DNA of 64,000 nt from Ailanthus altissimus (taxonomy: Eukaryota; Streptophyta; Magnoliopsida; Sapindales; Simaroubaceae). A program made the translations under genes and the position numbers. The notes under the pieces are model-generated. The model ran no database searches. It saw only the letters and a program-made list of their open reading frames with translations, and was not told the origin of the DNA. Below are positions 25,201-37,914 of the stretch, piece after piece. Each line of letters begins with the position of its first letter. The first letter of the stretch is position 1. The stretch is taken from NCBI GenBank assembly GCA_946807835.1, contig OX327683.1:8809001-8873000 (forward strand). The letters are read 5' to 3'.

Positions 25201-28200
25201 ACAGGGTTGATTGATTAGTTAACAACATAGGCGCTTACAGTTCAAGGAGATGTAATTGAAGTGACTCAGGCAATGGTTGAAGAGGGACCCATCCCAATCT
25301 AACTGCTATCCGTCCAACATTTGTATCAACCTTCATTAAAATATACATATTTGATGGTGATTGTAAGTTCTTGTTCAAGTCTTATAAGCTCAATTTTGGT
25401 AGTTTAGTTTAACCTCACCGGAAAAGCAAGATGATGTAGTGTTAAAAGCCTGACGCATTCTACACTTTTCAAACCCAATCCACGTATGCTTAACAGATAA
25501 TCTCTGCATCAGAAACATATTTTTGAAGCTAAAATTATTAGTCTTTCAAAGGCAGCAGTTGGAAGGATTTTGGAAGGAATTGAAATTTTGGGTAATTTAC
25601 TTTGCTTGATCAGGGGGGACATCTCTTAACCACTCAAGATCAATGCTTTTGTGTTCTTTGACCAGTCGGTTTAGGAATTCCTGCAGTATTGATACTCATT
25701 ATTAATCTGTCTCAAGGATATCTCAACTTATGTGGTAATTTAAGCCTATAAAATCATTTAAAGCTTATCTTAGCAAATTTGCAGGCTTTGAGGTAGAATC
25801 TAATGTGTACCTTGATTCTCTCTGCTAGCATGTTGTTCATCCCTCTTTCTTTAATAACGTCAGAAATATCTTTGACACTAGCCTGTCTCAGTCCTTCATA
25901 GTCAAGAGAGTCCATTGTGTCTTCCCTTCTTTCTTTTTCCCTATTGCTTTGAACCTGCTTTCTTAAACTATCCCAGTCAATTGCATTCTTTTTCTCAGTA
26001 TCAGCTTTCCCTTTCTTTGATTTTGATATCTTGGGATTTGTCTCAGCATATGCCTTATCAGTGGAAAATACTTGTTCCCCTGAATTTGGCTTGATCAATT
26101 TATCCACTGAGAGCTTATTTGCTTCAGAGATTCTCTTCCCAACATCAAAGTTGTTGTCCACAAGCTGAGGTCCACTAGGGAGATGCTGCGTGATACTAAT
26201 ATGCTCCTTGGCCACTGCTTCAGAGTGATGCACAGGTTCTCCAAGTGATATGCTTTCACATTCAAAGTTCCTGTTCTTCTCATGTTGGTAAATATCACTG
26301 TAAAGTTGATTATATTTAGAATGAGATTGTGGCTGCGAAAAATTTTGTTGTTGCGTTGTGTGCTTGTTTAATAGTGCATATGAGCTCACTGTTGGCATTT
26401 CTTTGGGTCTTGGTGATCCATTCTGTTGGACTGTTGTTTCACCTTCATCCTCTACCGGTTGTCCAGTCCTTGAGTAATTTCCATCTTTTGCCTTAGGAAA
26501 TTCAGAAGTGATTGAAGGCCACGAAGATATGCATTCTCCACTATAGATTTCAGAACCTTCTGCTCCTAATAATTTGGAGTATGTATTCATGTGTGACAGA
26601 TAGTTACAGGAAGGGACAAGTGGTGCCTGATTTTGTGGGTGGTTAAAATTGAGTAACTCAGTAAATGTTAAAGAGCTTTCAAGGATGTCTAAGCTGTCCA
26701 ATCCTGGCTCTTGTTGGAGATTTTGTATATGTTCTAATTGCTGACTGTGATGCCTCTCTTGAAATTGTGTACTCTCTTTTGCGCAACTGTAGAAGCCCTG
26801 AAACAAGGTGGCATTTCCCACCTGCAGAAAATTTGTTGAACCATTATCCAGTTTGAACCCAGGAGGAGAATCTTCTACCTCTGAGTTGGAGCCTGAGTAG
26901 GATTGGATTCCTCCACTGCTTTGGAGGATTGAGGAACAAAAAGAATCCTGTGATGATATGATTTCTTCTTCCAATCCATGACTATGTGCCTCCAGTAAGC
27001 TTGTTTTGTCCATCCATGTCACCTCACTTTCCTTTTGATATTCTGTTGGTTCATAGGGTGTAATAGAGCTTTGGCTGTTGAGTGGATGACTTACCACCTG
27101 TTCATGCCATTGGATGGTGTCATTTGGGCTTAGTACACATACATCTGGTTCTTCAACCAATATATTTTTACCATCCATGTTTGTTCTCTTGTTTGGCTTA
27201 GGAGGAAATCGTGCTGCCAAGGACATGAATGCAGAACTGCATAGAAGGGAAGAAGTCAAAGAAATTATTCAATTGTAAAGCTCTATTGGTCTGAATTTGG
27301 TATTAGGAACTATTCTGAAACATTGAGTTACCTTGAGAGATGGTCTGAAACATTCTGGGTAAGGAAAACTCCTACCACTGAGTCAACAACTGATCCCTTC
27401 CATTTTGAGAAGCGTCTATCTCCTGTATGAAAATTGTTGCAGTTTCGGTTAACTAATTGGCTGGTAACTTTCTATATCACTTATAAGAGAAAATCCAGAT
27501 TAATTGGGTGTTTCTTGGATGCCATGTTTTACAGATTATTTTCTGCATAAATCATGGCCATTGGATGGAAAAATGCACAGGCTTCTGAAAAGGATAAAAT
27601 GTCCAAAATGATAGTCAAGTTTAACATTGTTTTGTTCTATGTTATAGTCCTAACCAAAGAAGTATTTTTTCTATTGTGTGTGCATCTCTCTAGCAGTCTA
27701 CTGACATTTTTTGATCTACCATTCATTGCCTGTTACAAAACTTGCAATAGGGTAAGTTATATCTGCTAGAAAATTGATTCTGGAATAGGAAGTGTTAAAG
27801 AATTTACTTGCACATAATTCATATCATTTTCCTGTCCTGTTGTTTTGCTTTTTGCTAGTATAATAATATCAATTCATGATGCACTATTGATTCTCTACCA
27901 CTTGAGGGTGGGGAGATGTCATGGAATGCTCAACTCTTGATTAATGATGGAATACAAACTTATGGTTAAGTGTTAAGCATTCCAGACATGGAATGTCAAT
28001 GTTATCCAGCCTCAACTTAACTATATCTATACCTTGTACTAGATGCATTCGTGCAATGAATGAATCGGCTCGTCCTTTGAAAACTCTTCTTTCCTCTTCC
28101 CACCATTTCTCCTTTTCCTTATTTGGTTCTCCAAGGCCTTCACTTCCTTCCTTGCCCATCAACAGATTCCAGATTCTATTTGTCTCTGGGTCAAGGTCCA

Positions 28201-31200
28201 CTTTAGGCCTTGGCTTGTGTTTCTTGATGAATTCAAAACCTTCATATGGAACAACTGTACCGTCTTGTTTGTATGGAACAATTGCATTTTGCACTTGGTC
28301 CTGCACCTGGTTGGCAATTCCGTTGAGATTGAGAATTTTGAATCTATGTATGATCTCATCCACTGAAATGGGGTAAATCTTTTGAATTGCTAAGCCTGCA
28401 TCAAATATAGAATTTGATATAAGGAGAGTAGAATATTATGGGAAACAATCTTAGACTGTTGATATGCTACAATTGATGAAAATCTCTTATTGTGGAAAGT
28501 ACCTCCTTTTTTTGCTGAATATTGCTGGTGATCAAACAAGGTTTCCCCCTGTTCTAGCAGCCCCTGATCCATTTCTGATGAAACTGATTTAGTTGAATTG
28601 CGCTTTTGATTTTGCTTTACTGATACATTAGCACAGCAAGTTTTAGGTGGTAGCCTGTCTCCAGGAGCAGGAGCTTTGCTGGGTGGAGTTGGCGGGAACA
28701 GATTACATCTGTTGCTTGGAATTGATGATGCAAAGGCATGGACTGTAGCCAATCTGTTAGTCCCTCCCATGTTCACTGTGCATGAATGATTCACAGAGGA
28801 AATATCTTTCGGCAAGTTATGCCCAGAAGCCATTGAATTAGCATTCCAGTCACTGAAAAGTTTGTTGTACCCACCATTTTCTCTATCATCAATACTATCG
28901 CTTCTGAGGGGGGAGTTCAGCATATCATAATTTGCTTGCAATATAAATCCGTTTCCTTTGACATCATTAACAATTTTCATTTGAGCTTGTCTTGAGCCAT
29001 CTTTACCCATTGCCATACCTGAAGGCTTGGCAGTTATGATTGTATGTAGTCCATCAATTTTTGTTTTTTTGTGTCTCTCTGAACAATCTGCACCCTGCAT
29101 GCAGGCATTTCTGTAGCATTTATCTCTATTATGTATAAGTTGGCTCAGGAATGAAGAACCTGTTATGTTTACAGTATGAGGTTGTGGCTGCTCCATTGTA
29201 TGGGAATATTCTCTCTTTGATCCCCTAGCTTCTTTGGAGCTGGACCTAATCTTTAGTGCTGATTGCAAGGTAGTTTGGAACATCAGTTCTCTGGTCCTCT
29301 CAAGGTGTTCTACATTGGTTTTTGCTTGGAAGATTGTATGGCCAGTTTCTCTTGCAGATGTATGTTGCTGGATGGTAGTGTAGCGGTTTCTGCTACTCTC
29401 TTTGAATGGATTAGCAATTCTAGTATCTACATTACTTGCAATGACATGTGGATTTTCCATGTGCAGGTCTGTTCTTGGAGGTACTGAGGCTGAAATTGCT
29501 TGCCTTTCCTGCATTGGCATGTAAGCTGGGATTTGATTTACAGTAGGGGTATGGCTATTAACTGTTCCTGGGTGCTTGTTTTCTATGTTTAATCCATTCT
29601 GCTGGTGAATCAACATTGTTGATTGTGGTACACACCTACCACTAGTTCTGTTCAATTCTGTGGCTTGAAATTCCACATTTAAGTTAAAAGTTCTCTTATA
29701 ACTTTGTTGCATCTCTGCCTGCTGACCAATTACTTCATCCTGACTTCCATCTCCATTTTTTTCCAAGTCGAAATTCAATGCTCTCCTGCATGATCTTGCA
29801 ACAGGCCCAACACTAGGATCAGTAGTATCCCTCGTAATATCTACCTTTTGCATGGCTGATTCTTCCAGCCCTTTCCTGCGCACATATTTCCTCTTTCCAC
29901 CAGGTTTTTCCTTTATGTTGGTTTCTGTAGGAGTTTTAGCCTTCGGAGTCCTTTTGGGTTTGCCTTCTCTTGCTACTTTTGGCCTGTGTTTTCTTCGTTT
30001 GTCTGGTTTCTGCTTGGGTGTTTTGTTAAGGTCAATGCTTGCGTGATTTCCATCCTTAGAATCCCTTTTTTCCTCAAGTGCTGTTGAAATGATAGACGAC
30101 AAAACATTTTGTAAGAGCTCATTGTCATTCTGAGTAGGCTCAATTCCAGTGGACATGACTACATTATCTTGTTTGTCTTTCTCCTTATTTGAGCTTTCAG
30201 CTGTTGGCAAATTTGGAGCTTTAGATAGCTGGTTGTTCTCCAGCTTCTTCAACGTATCCAGTGTAACTGGTGAGAATGGTAATGTGGTGGTGGCATTTGA
30301 AGCTGCATTGACTTCTACTCTTGGTGGTGAATTGTGTTTGTATTTGGACTGGTATGTTATGGGGAATCCATCTGCAGAAATGCAGAATAACAAATTATGT
30401 TTTTTTGATAGGCAATTGTGTGGATTATGTTCTCCTAATTTTCTTATTCTTTCCACAAGACCTCTTTACAAATAAAGTATCTTAACATCTGTTTGAAAAT
30501 AAGCAGTTTCAGCTTCTGCGTACTTGGATAAATGGTTAACGTAACATATACTAGCCGACCTGGGAAGTGAGAAGTGGGAGGTATATGAGGTACTAGCCAA
30601 CCTGGGAGGGGAGAGGGGGGACTACTTTCTGTTCATGAGATCTGGAATCAATATTAGTTGTGTGGCAATATATGAGTTTATATTTGTAGGGTGTCTTTGG
30701 ATGGGGGTACCTTGCTATTGGACAAAACTACCCATATTGTATGGCGTTTTGCAGAAATGCATCTTTTTTTCATGATTATTCCTTTTTATATTTATGGATT
30801 TTGGTTTGGTGGTTGGGGATGGAATGAAATTTTCTTTTCATAAAAGGATGCAAGTCCCTATGATTTCTGACAGATTATCAGAAAATAGTGATTGTTAATT
30901 TGGTTTTTGTTCGATAAATGATTCAATCTTTGCGGTCAACTGAAATAAACCATGATGAAGTGATTTCATCTGTAGAATTCTTTCTATTGCAATTTGGTAA
31001 CAATTAATTAGTGCATGCCAACTAATAATCGTGTGCTTAGACATAATATCATTTATAAAATCAAATGAATGACATGATACCAAATGCAGATATATTTTTA
31101 TTCTCCCCTTCATTCTTGTTTCTTATCAATGAGCAATCAGCAGATTCAAGCCTAGCAATCTTAGCTGCATGAATTGGGTTGGAAGATAACAGATTAATCA

Positions 31201-31809
31201 CTTACAATGTTGTGTCTGGTGAAAGCTGTCATGGATCTGTAACAGGTTCGAACTTGAGTGATAAGCTTGGTTGTGAAGCAGCAAATTACCAGAGTTGGAA
31301 TCCCTCCAGTTATTAACTTGAGAATGTAAATTCAAATCCAGTGGTTGATTCACAATGCTTGTACTTCTGATGGGAATTCTGTTTGCAGAGGTAAGTACAG
31401 CTGCATACCCTCTTGGCAAAAGGTTAGCTAATTGGTTATTTTTCCAACCTCCATTTTCATGATAGTGAGCCTGTTTGTAGGAGGCTGCAATGTGATTGAT
31501 TATTCGGTGTCTCTCTGCCACACTTGTGTTACTGCCGTTATACCCTTCATTCTGACATTGTCCAATTGGACTTGAATTTAGAACAACTTTGTTGTAATCT
31601 AGTTTCTCTTCTATATGCCCACTGGGAAGCCCAGCCAACTCTTGCCAATCTGCCCTTCCTAGTGGTGTCCCATATCTGTCAACTGGCACCGGATTGGATC
31701 TTGTTGAAATTGGCTTTTCTGGTGTTATTGGCATCCAAGAACTCATCAACTGGAACTCTTTCCCTTGCGAAATTGAAATTCCCTCTCCTAACTTCATTTC
31801 TGGATTCAT
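19228..31809 (-). CDS. DME/ROS1: DEMETER/ROS1-family 5-methylcytosine DNA glycosylase-lyase, 1,935 aa, 19 coding exons
   Basis: This nuclear enzyme excises 5-methylcytosine and nicks the backbone, starting base-excision DNA demethylation. Coding exons: 31206-31809, 28503-30371, 28033-28395, 27332-27422, 25811-27236, 25601-25680, 25419-25503, 25239-25330, 25088-25156, 24914-24950, 24725-24807, 23807-24244, 23368-23404, 23233-23290, 22821-22960, 22645-22710, 22302-22416, 22168-22206, 19228-19343. All junctions are GT-AG and phases agree (5,808 nt). Visible parts: Lys/Arg-rich segment about 318-369; domain A about 825-1000 (WWEEERRVFKGRADSFIARM); linker; HhH-GPD glycosylase about 1391-1640 with catalytic K1490 (GLGLKSVECV) and D1508 (PVDTNVGRI); [4Fe-4S] C1575-X6-C1582-X2-C1585-X5-C1591; domain B about 1747-1935 with a permuted-CXXC-like cysteine cluster (1791-1827) and RRM-like end. 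The start is the first in-frame ATG after an upstream stop. DME versus ROS1 subclade is not resolved. Confidence 0.97.
19344..22167 (-). other. last intron of the glycosylase gene (2,824 bp)
   Basis: The intron runs from donor GGTATG (22167) to acceptor TTTGCAG (19344) and is 3 to 30 times longer than the gene's other introns (77-834 bp). The downstream exon holds only the final 38 codons, GFVCVRGFDQKSRAPRPLMA onward, typical of the end of domain B. About 20670-21390 of the intron is a repeat also seen at 37.9-38.7 kb. Correct protein therefore depends on splicing across this insertion-bearing intron. Confidence 0.85.
20672..21385. mobile_element. dispersed repeat, intronic copy
   Basis: Homologous along its length to about 37915-38680. 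Shared words include GTAGAGAAAAGA, AAAGTTATTTA, TCCTAYTAAGGTAA and, at the right end, TTGAGTCACCC...TGTCTCT versus CTGAGTCACCC...TGTCTCT. The ends carry a short inverted repeat, GGTTGGCTA at the left and TAGCCAACC at the right, suggesting a non-autonomous DNA transposon. No coding capacity is seen. Confidence 0.55.
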
Positions 31810-31968
31810 GCATCCAACATAGAAGAATCTCTCTTCTATTCCTATATTGTGAAAATTGACATCTACCCAACTCCAAACACCAAGCTCGCATCTACTATCT
31901 AAATTTCGCTACAAGTCGCTAAAATTTGGATTCTACTGCTTCTCGCTTACCCCATTGCTTGAATTTCT
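31810..31968 (-). other. probable second 5' UTR exon of the glycosylase gene
   Basis: A good acceptor (TTTTGGCAG) ends at 31969, and sequence from 31968 runs into the start codon at 31809 without another in-frame ATG. An in-frame stop (TAG) about 100 nt upstream sets the earliest possible start. Inferred from splice signals only. Confidence 0.45.
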
Positions 31969-32451
31969 CTGCCAAAATCCAGAACCACATTTCTCAGTCA
32001 AACAATGCCCAGCTAAGATGTCAAGAATCCAGAAAACACAAACCAAAGAGAAAGAAACAGCTCTTCTCAGGTAACAAAACAAAATGGAATCTTTGTTATA
32101 AATGCTGGAAAGTCATGTCCCAGATATTGCTCAACTAAAGCCAGCTATACCCTTATCTTTCACTTCCTATCAAACATGGAAAACATGAATAGTAATAGAA
32201 ATAAAATAAAAGGTCAAGTATTTTTGCAAACAAGATAACTGAACTGAATCAGATAATAGTAACTGAAACATTGAATTGGTTTAAATGGGCACAACTGAGT
32301 CAGAGAATAAAAGGTATGAAAATTCTTCAAAGAATATTTTCTGACATGCAAGAAATGCAAATAAACTTAAAATGGGTTTTAGTCAATAAGCATGAATTAA
32401 GTGAAAAGAGATACAAATGGTACAAATATAAATAGTTGCAGCTCATCTCAC

Positions 32452-32575
32452 CGATTTGGCACTGAGTCAGGTAGCTGTTTGTTGAAAATGCCGGAGAAAA
32501 ACTGTGAGTCAGTCTTCACGGCAACGAGAATAAGAGTGAGAGGGAGAGAGAGAGAGAGAGGGAAAAAAGAAAGAA
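32452..32575 (-). other. probable first, non-coding exon of the glycosylase gene
   Basis: Read on the minus strand, a CT-rich tract (about 32540-32565) is followed by leader sequence that ends in a consensus donor, AATCG/GTGAGATGAG, at 32452/32451. With the acceptor at 31969 this gives a 483-bp intron in the 5' UTR, a common arrangement in plant genes. The start site is estimated from the TATA box, not observed. Confidence 0.5.
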
Positions 32576-32600
32576 AAAGGAAACAAAACTGATATGTTTA

Positions 32601-32608
32601 CTTTTATA
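32601..32608 (-). promoter_or_regulatory. TATA box of the glycosylase gene
   Basis: TATAAAAG reads on the minus strand (CTTTTATA on the plus strand), about 35-45 bp before the CT-rich leader. Position and sequence fit a plant core promoter. The start codon is about 800 bp downstream in genomic distance. Confidence 0.6.
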
Positions 32609-32771
32609 ATATAATAAAAACAAGTAGTTTGGGCACCCTCTTTGTTTTTATTTGGTGAGCACTCCCCTTGCCGTTTCTCGTACCTTTTTGCAATGAAAAA
32701 AATGCTTATTGTGGACCTGTGGTCCGTGGTTACTGGTCGCGGGTCACATGTTTATCATGCTTCTCAGAATT

Positions 32772-32855
32772 TTTTTTTTAACAGAGGAAGGGGGATTAGA
32801 TCCTCGATTCTGTAGAAGCACTGCAGATTTTTTTAACCATTAGACCCTTTAAGTA
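32772..32855 (-). mobile_element. SINE-like tRNA head in the gene's proximal promoter
   Basis: On the minus strand, AAGGGTCTAATGGTTA (A box-like) and GAGGATCTAATCCCCC (B box-like) lie about 45 bp apart and end in a T/A-rich run. This pattern is the tRNA-like head of a decayed SINE. It sits roughly 165-250 bp upstream of the TATA box. The boxes deviate from consensus, so activity is unlikely. Confidence 0.4.
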
Positions 32856-32879
32856 AGTGCGTCGTACTTCTTGTAGTTA

Positions 32880-35800
32880 ACATGAATGTAATAAAAAAAG
32901 AAAAAGAAAATTTTAATATTTTATGAAAATGGTATACAAATTTTATTGACATTGATAGTTTTTACTTATTTTAATGAAAAAATATATGAATTTTTAAAAT
33001 TTTTAAAAAAAGATATGTAGATTATTTTTTTATTGTTAAAATAAATAGCAGTTGTTATTTAAAAAAATGTTGTTGAAAATTTTAAAATTATTAAAATTTA
33101 TATTTTTTTAAATATTAGAGGTGTAAATTTCTTGTTTTTCTAAAAGAAAATATACTCATAATAAGATTTAAAAAGTTGATAATTTAAGTTATTTTTTTAA
33201 TAAGATTTCGCAGGTTATATTGGGATATATTTGATAGTGTTTCTATTAGTGTTGAGAACATTTTAAACGATGCTAATAATTTTTTTTATTTATTAAATAA
33301 TGCTCAATTAGAATAATATAAAATCACTCTTAAAGTCTACAAATATTTGAAGTTTTCTTTAAAAAAAATAACAAAAAAAGTATTTTTTTTTCAATTACAA
33401 CAGTACATGCATGATATTTTTTTTCTAGATAAAAAAATTTGACTGAAGCACTTTTTTTTTTTCATAAAAATATTCTCTACTTACCCCCAAGAAACATCTA
33501 ACTTTTTCATTTACATAGGGCACTTTCAAACAATAAATTTTTAATTTCAAATATCACGTAAGATTTAAGATCCTTAGGCAAAGCATATAGTACCCTAGTT
33601 TTAGACTTTGTTCTCTAGCCTTGTTTCATTTTGTTGATCTTTTTCTTCTGGCAAAATAAGAGGAGTGCTCCTTTCAAAAAATGGGAGTGCTTGATAATTT
33701 AACAATTATAACAACGTAGCAAAGGGTAGACAAAGTAACAGCTTTTTGTGTCCTTGTTTGTGAATTTATTTATTTAAAAGATGTTGACACTTCATAGATT
33801 TCTGGGTCCATTTTGGTAATTAACTTCGAACACACTTCAAATTCATATCGAATTGCAATAATTCGGGGTGGAGGTTCTTTTGGTAAATTCAGTAGAGTTG
33901 CCAAACGCCCGTGTTGGCATGAGTTAAATACGAGAGTCGGCAACCATGGTCCATGCAGCCGCTGTTGCGGCCTTGCGACACCTAACAAAGAGGCGCCCAC
34001 AAGAGATTACTATAAATAAATACAAAAGGCAATTGAAAAAGGGCTTTAATTAATTTTGCATGAGATTACGTATCACTGTCGTTTCGATGCATGGTACGAC
34101 TGAACGAAGAGAGTCGCGGGTGTTCTTGAAATATTATTTTTTTATTAAATTTTAGTTATAAATATATTTATTTTTTAGAATTAATTATAAAATATATAAG
34201 TTTTAATAAAAATAGTAAGAATAATGTTGAGCATTTTATTGTATTTAAAAAAAATAATATATGAAGTAATTAATAAATAGTAAAATAGTATAATTGATAA
34301 TTTTAAAATTTATATTATTTTACTCTCAAATAATTATTTAATATATTATATTTTTAAAATACAATTTAAAAAATGTAATATTACTCAAATAGTAATATAA
34401 AACATTGAAGTACTCAAATTTTAATTGCATTCGAGAATGTTTAATTTTGTAGAAAAATTATTTATAGTTAAATGTGTTATTTAAAATTTCTTTTAAATAT
34501 TTTTTATGATATTTTAATATCATATTAAATTGAAAAAAACATAGTGGTATTAAAAATGTTACTTTTAAGCAGAACTTTTTGTATATTAGAAAAAAAATAT
34601 TGTCATAATTTATTCAAGCGAGTTGTTGTATTTGATTTGACTTTAGTGTATATTGAGACCAATTTTTTGTTTTTTTTTAAAAAAAAACTTTTATTTATTA
34701 TTTTGGGAATCAAACTAAGCTGACCTTATAGATTTTTTTTTTAAAAAAATTCAACTTTTACGCACGTACAACTTTCATGCAATTCGCCGCCATTTCGTAA
34801 AATCTACATCTCCACGTTTTTAGAAACTTTGTGTTCGTAGAATTTTTTTAATTATTTTTTAATATATTAATATTATAAATACAACTTCATCCCTACAAAT
34901 TAAGATAGTATTAAAATAAAGCTTCTTAGCTGGTGGCGACTAAAGCATAGTGACAAATTTTTGTATAGATAAAATTTTAATTAAGGCCCTGTTAATATTT
35001 AAATCAAACACTCAATTTTTATTTATATTTCACTTGAGATCCACTCAATTAAATTTTTACTTTTATATTTATTGTGTGACATGATATAATTAGATGATAA
35101 ATTAAATAATTTGAATAAAAATAAAATTATACATCTATTTATATTGTACCGCGTTAAATTGCTAGATGAATTTATATAAAATATTTTGTATATTCCTAAT
35201 TGTACTATTAATTTTTCTAACTGTCTTAAAAAAGAATTGTGTGAATATACACTATTATTTACGTGAATAAAAAAAATGATTTTTTTTATATTTCATTTTT
35301 TTTGTAATTGTAAATGCCTGTATTTCCTAAGTATAAATGAAAGTATTTTTATTGTAAATAGCTATATAATCATTAGCACTATCATAACTATTTATTCAAT
35401 TCAATCAACTCAATTCTTACGATCCAATCTAAAATGGTATTATTCTACCACCTCAAAAAAGTATAAATTTATAATATATGAATTGTGCTGAAATTATAAA
35501 TTAATTAAATAATATCATGTGATAATATTATTCACCATAATGAGCTACATATTATAAGAGGCAATTAATTACTATTATTGAATTTAAATTTTATTGACAT
35601 TAATTTAAGTTTCTTTTAATATTTCAATGAGTTAGTGTATTTAAAACTTAAGCACAACTTACTTTTCACTAAACTCGTAATATATATTATGTAAGGTAGG
35701 TCACAGTCTAATAAATAAGTTATTTTAAATTTGATTACTCAATTAATTTGATATTTTTAAATAAAATTAATATATTTTTTAATTCTAATTTTAGATCGCA

Positions 35801-37360
35801 TTAAAAAATATTGTATTTATAATTTTTAAGGTAAATTAAATATAATTAAATTTTGTATTTCAATACCTTAGATTGAATTGAAAAAATGAAGTTTGTTTAA
35901 CAGTAGATCAAATAATTATAAATCCAATCAAACAAACACAAGAATCCAAACGTGATGGCTGCAATTATAAAATCCTGAGTTAATTTTATTTTTCTATAAA
36001 TATGCAAAAAAAAAAAAAAAGAAGCTACAATACAAAAATAAAAAAAGGGCAAGAAAAAGCAACGCTCCAGCAATCGAGGAAGGCGATTGTGTAACGAACT
36101 TCGAAAACTCGCACGTGCATAACAAGTCATGTCAGTTCGCATGATAAGTGACAACTGACAACTTCAGCCACTATCGTTCTAGAATTCAGAGTTGCAAAAA
36201 AATAATAATAAAAAGGTTATTTAAAGAGCCTTCTTAATGTATTTTAAATTTTTTAAATGACAATATTTGAAAACTTTCTTAAAAAATTCAAAACTTTTTA
36301 AAAGTGTTTTATTTTGGAATATTCAACAATCTTCAATAATATTTTATAACATCTAAAGAAGAATAATATTACAATATAATTAAAGTTTCGTAGTTCAAAA
36401 TTTTCACAATTGATTATTTTTTTATTTTTATATTATATTTCAATTGATAAATTCATTATCTAATATTTTATAAAAAAATACTTTGATAATTAAATTAGTG
36501 TTTATAAAAAAAAAAAGAGTGCTAAGGAGTGTATATACTAACAAAAATAATTATATTGTTTGTTATGTCTATAAATGAATAGTTGTGAATTAACAATAAT
36601 AAATAAATTATTTTAAATAATTGTCTATTTTTATAGAAAACGAATATTAACCAACATTGATTTGATTAATTTAAAAGCATTAATTAACATAATTGTGGAT
36701 TGACACTAACACCCTTCCATTTATTTTTACATTTAAAGTTTTGTTTTGAACTACAATTAATAGGCATCTTCCTAAATTTATTAAAAAATTCAAATAAAAG
36801 TTTTTTAAAAAAAAAGAAGTGATATGATCTATTTTCACCAAAAAAAATTATAAAAGCAATTATTTAAATTTGGTCATATAATACGGGCACATGTATGTGT
36901 ATACATATGTTCATATATGTATGTTTTTAACTTTATATTAAAGATTGAAAAGTTTTTTTTTTCATATAGATAAATTTAATGTAGGTTTCATTTCTATATT
37001 AATACAATTTAATACAAGATTTGAGAATTTATATAGATAAAACATTTACTAGAGAAAAGAAAAAAGAGAACTAAAGATGAATCAGGAAAGAACGATAGTG
37101 ATGGAGGCTTTGATTTAGCATATTAGCAACCATTGGTGAGTCTATCATTTCAAGATGCTATGATTACACTAACTTCGAGGCGCGTGGACGGGTCGTTGAT
37201 CTGAGTTTTCAAAGTCAACACCAGCAATTTTCCTTGTCACCTACCCCGTACATCGATTGATACGTGCAATTAATAAAGAAATTGGCACACCAAAATCCAA
37301 AGTAAAAAAAAAAAACCTGTGTTTTGAACACCAAAACTAAAACACGTAATAAGCGAAAAT
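32880..37360. other. AT-rich intergenic DNA, no gene seen
   Basis: Long A and T runs dominate and the open frames are short and low-complexity. Three small islands of more balanced composition (about 33770-34020, 36050-36190 and 37120-37270) stand out, the first followed by CTATAAATAAATA at about 34010. None shows a convincing exon, RNA or transposon signature. Confidence 0.5.
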
Positions 37361-37364
37361 AGGG

Positions 37365-37612
37365 ATATTAACACTGTTACCCCCTAAGGTTTATATAAAT
37401 TATATTTTTATAGCATCTTTAATTTTTAAGTACATTATCACCCCTTTATTTAATTTATAAGAAAATACCCTTAAAATTATATTTTTTTTCATACAAATGA
37501 TTAAAATATCTTTGAAAGGTGAAAGTATTTTCATTTTTCAAATTAAGTAAAAGAGTGACAGTGTAATTAAAATTAAAATTACTATTAAAGTGTAATTTGT
37601 ATAAATCTTCCG
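37365..37612. mobile_element. possible MITE with inverted ends
   Basis: ACCCCCTAAGGTTTATATAAATTATA at the left (split here by reading as CCTAAGGTTTATATAAATT) is roughly mirrored by AATTTGTATAAATCTTCCG at the right, giving imperfect inverted ends about 20 bp long around a 200-bp AT-rich, non-coding centre. The target duplication was not resolved. Confidence 0.35.
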
Positions 37613-37914
37613 TGAAAAAAAAAAAGAGGTAGAGAAGAAAACCTCTCAAATTCATATTAAGATTGTGAAATAAATGATATCATGTGCATGCACGTCAAAA
37701 TTTGTTCCTCCTTTTTTTTGGAATATCAATCTTAATTGAACATTCTCTTTTTAATTCATGCAAATTAATAAAAATGAATCAAATTTTATACATATTAATT
37801 TTTCCCAATTCCTTTAATTTGGATATTAATGCCATTGTATCCCAACATTATGCTCTTTGTCAACTCCTTTTAATCTAATTGTGTGATAATAAACAAACTA
37901 ACAAAGACGTGACT

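Noticed and set aside
25754..27259. Separate 501-codon gene
   Set aside because: Both ends run into introns (acceptor at 27237, donor at 25810); it is exon 5 of the demethylase.
28390..30456. Separate 688-codon gene starting at 30456
   Set aside because: The first 28 codons lie in intron sequence before a CTGCAG acceptor at 30372; the rest is exon 2 of the demethylase.
29263..30475. Plus-strand frames opposite the large exons
   Set aside because: They are antisense shadows of exon 2, with no domain and no splice logic of their own.
33770..34019. Overlapping frames in a less AT-rich island
   Set aside because: Both strands are open for a similar length and neither shows a domain; composition alone does not support a gene.
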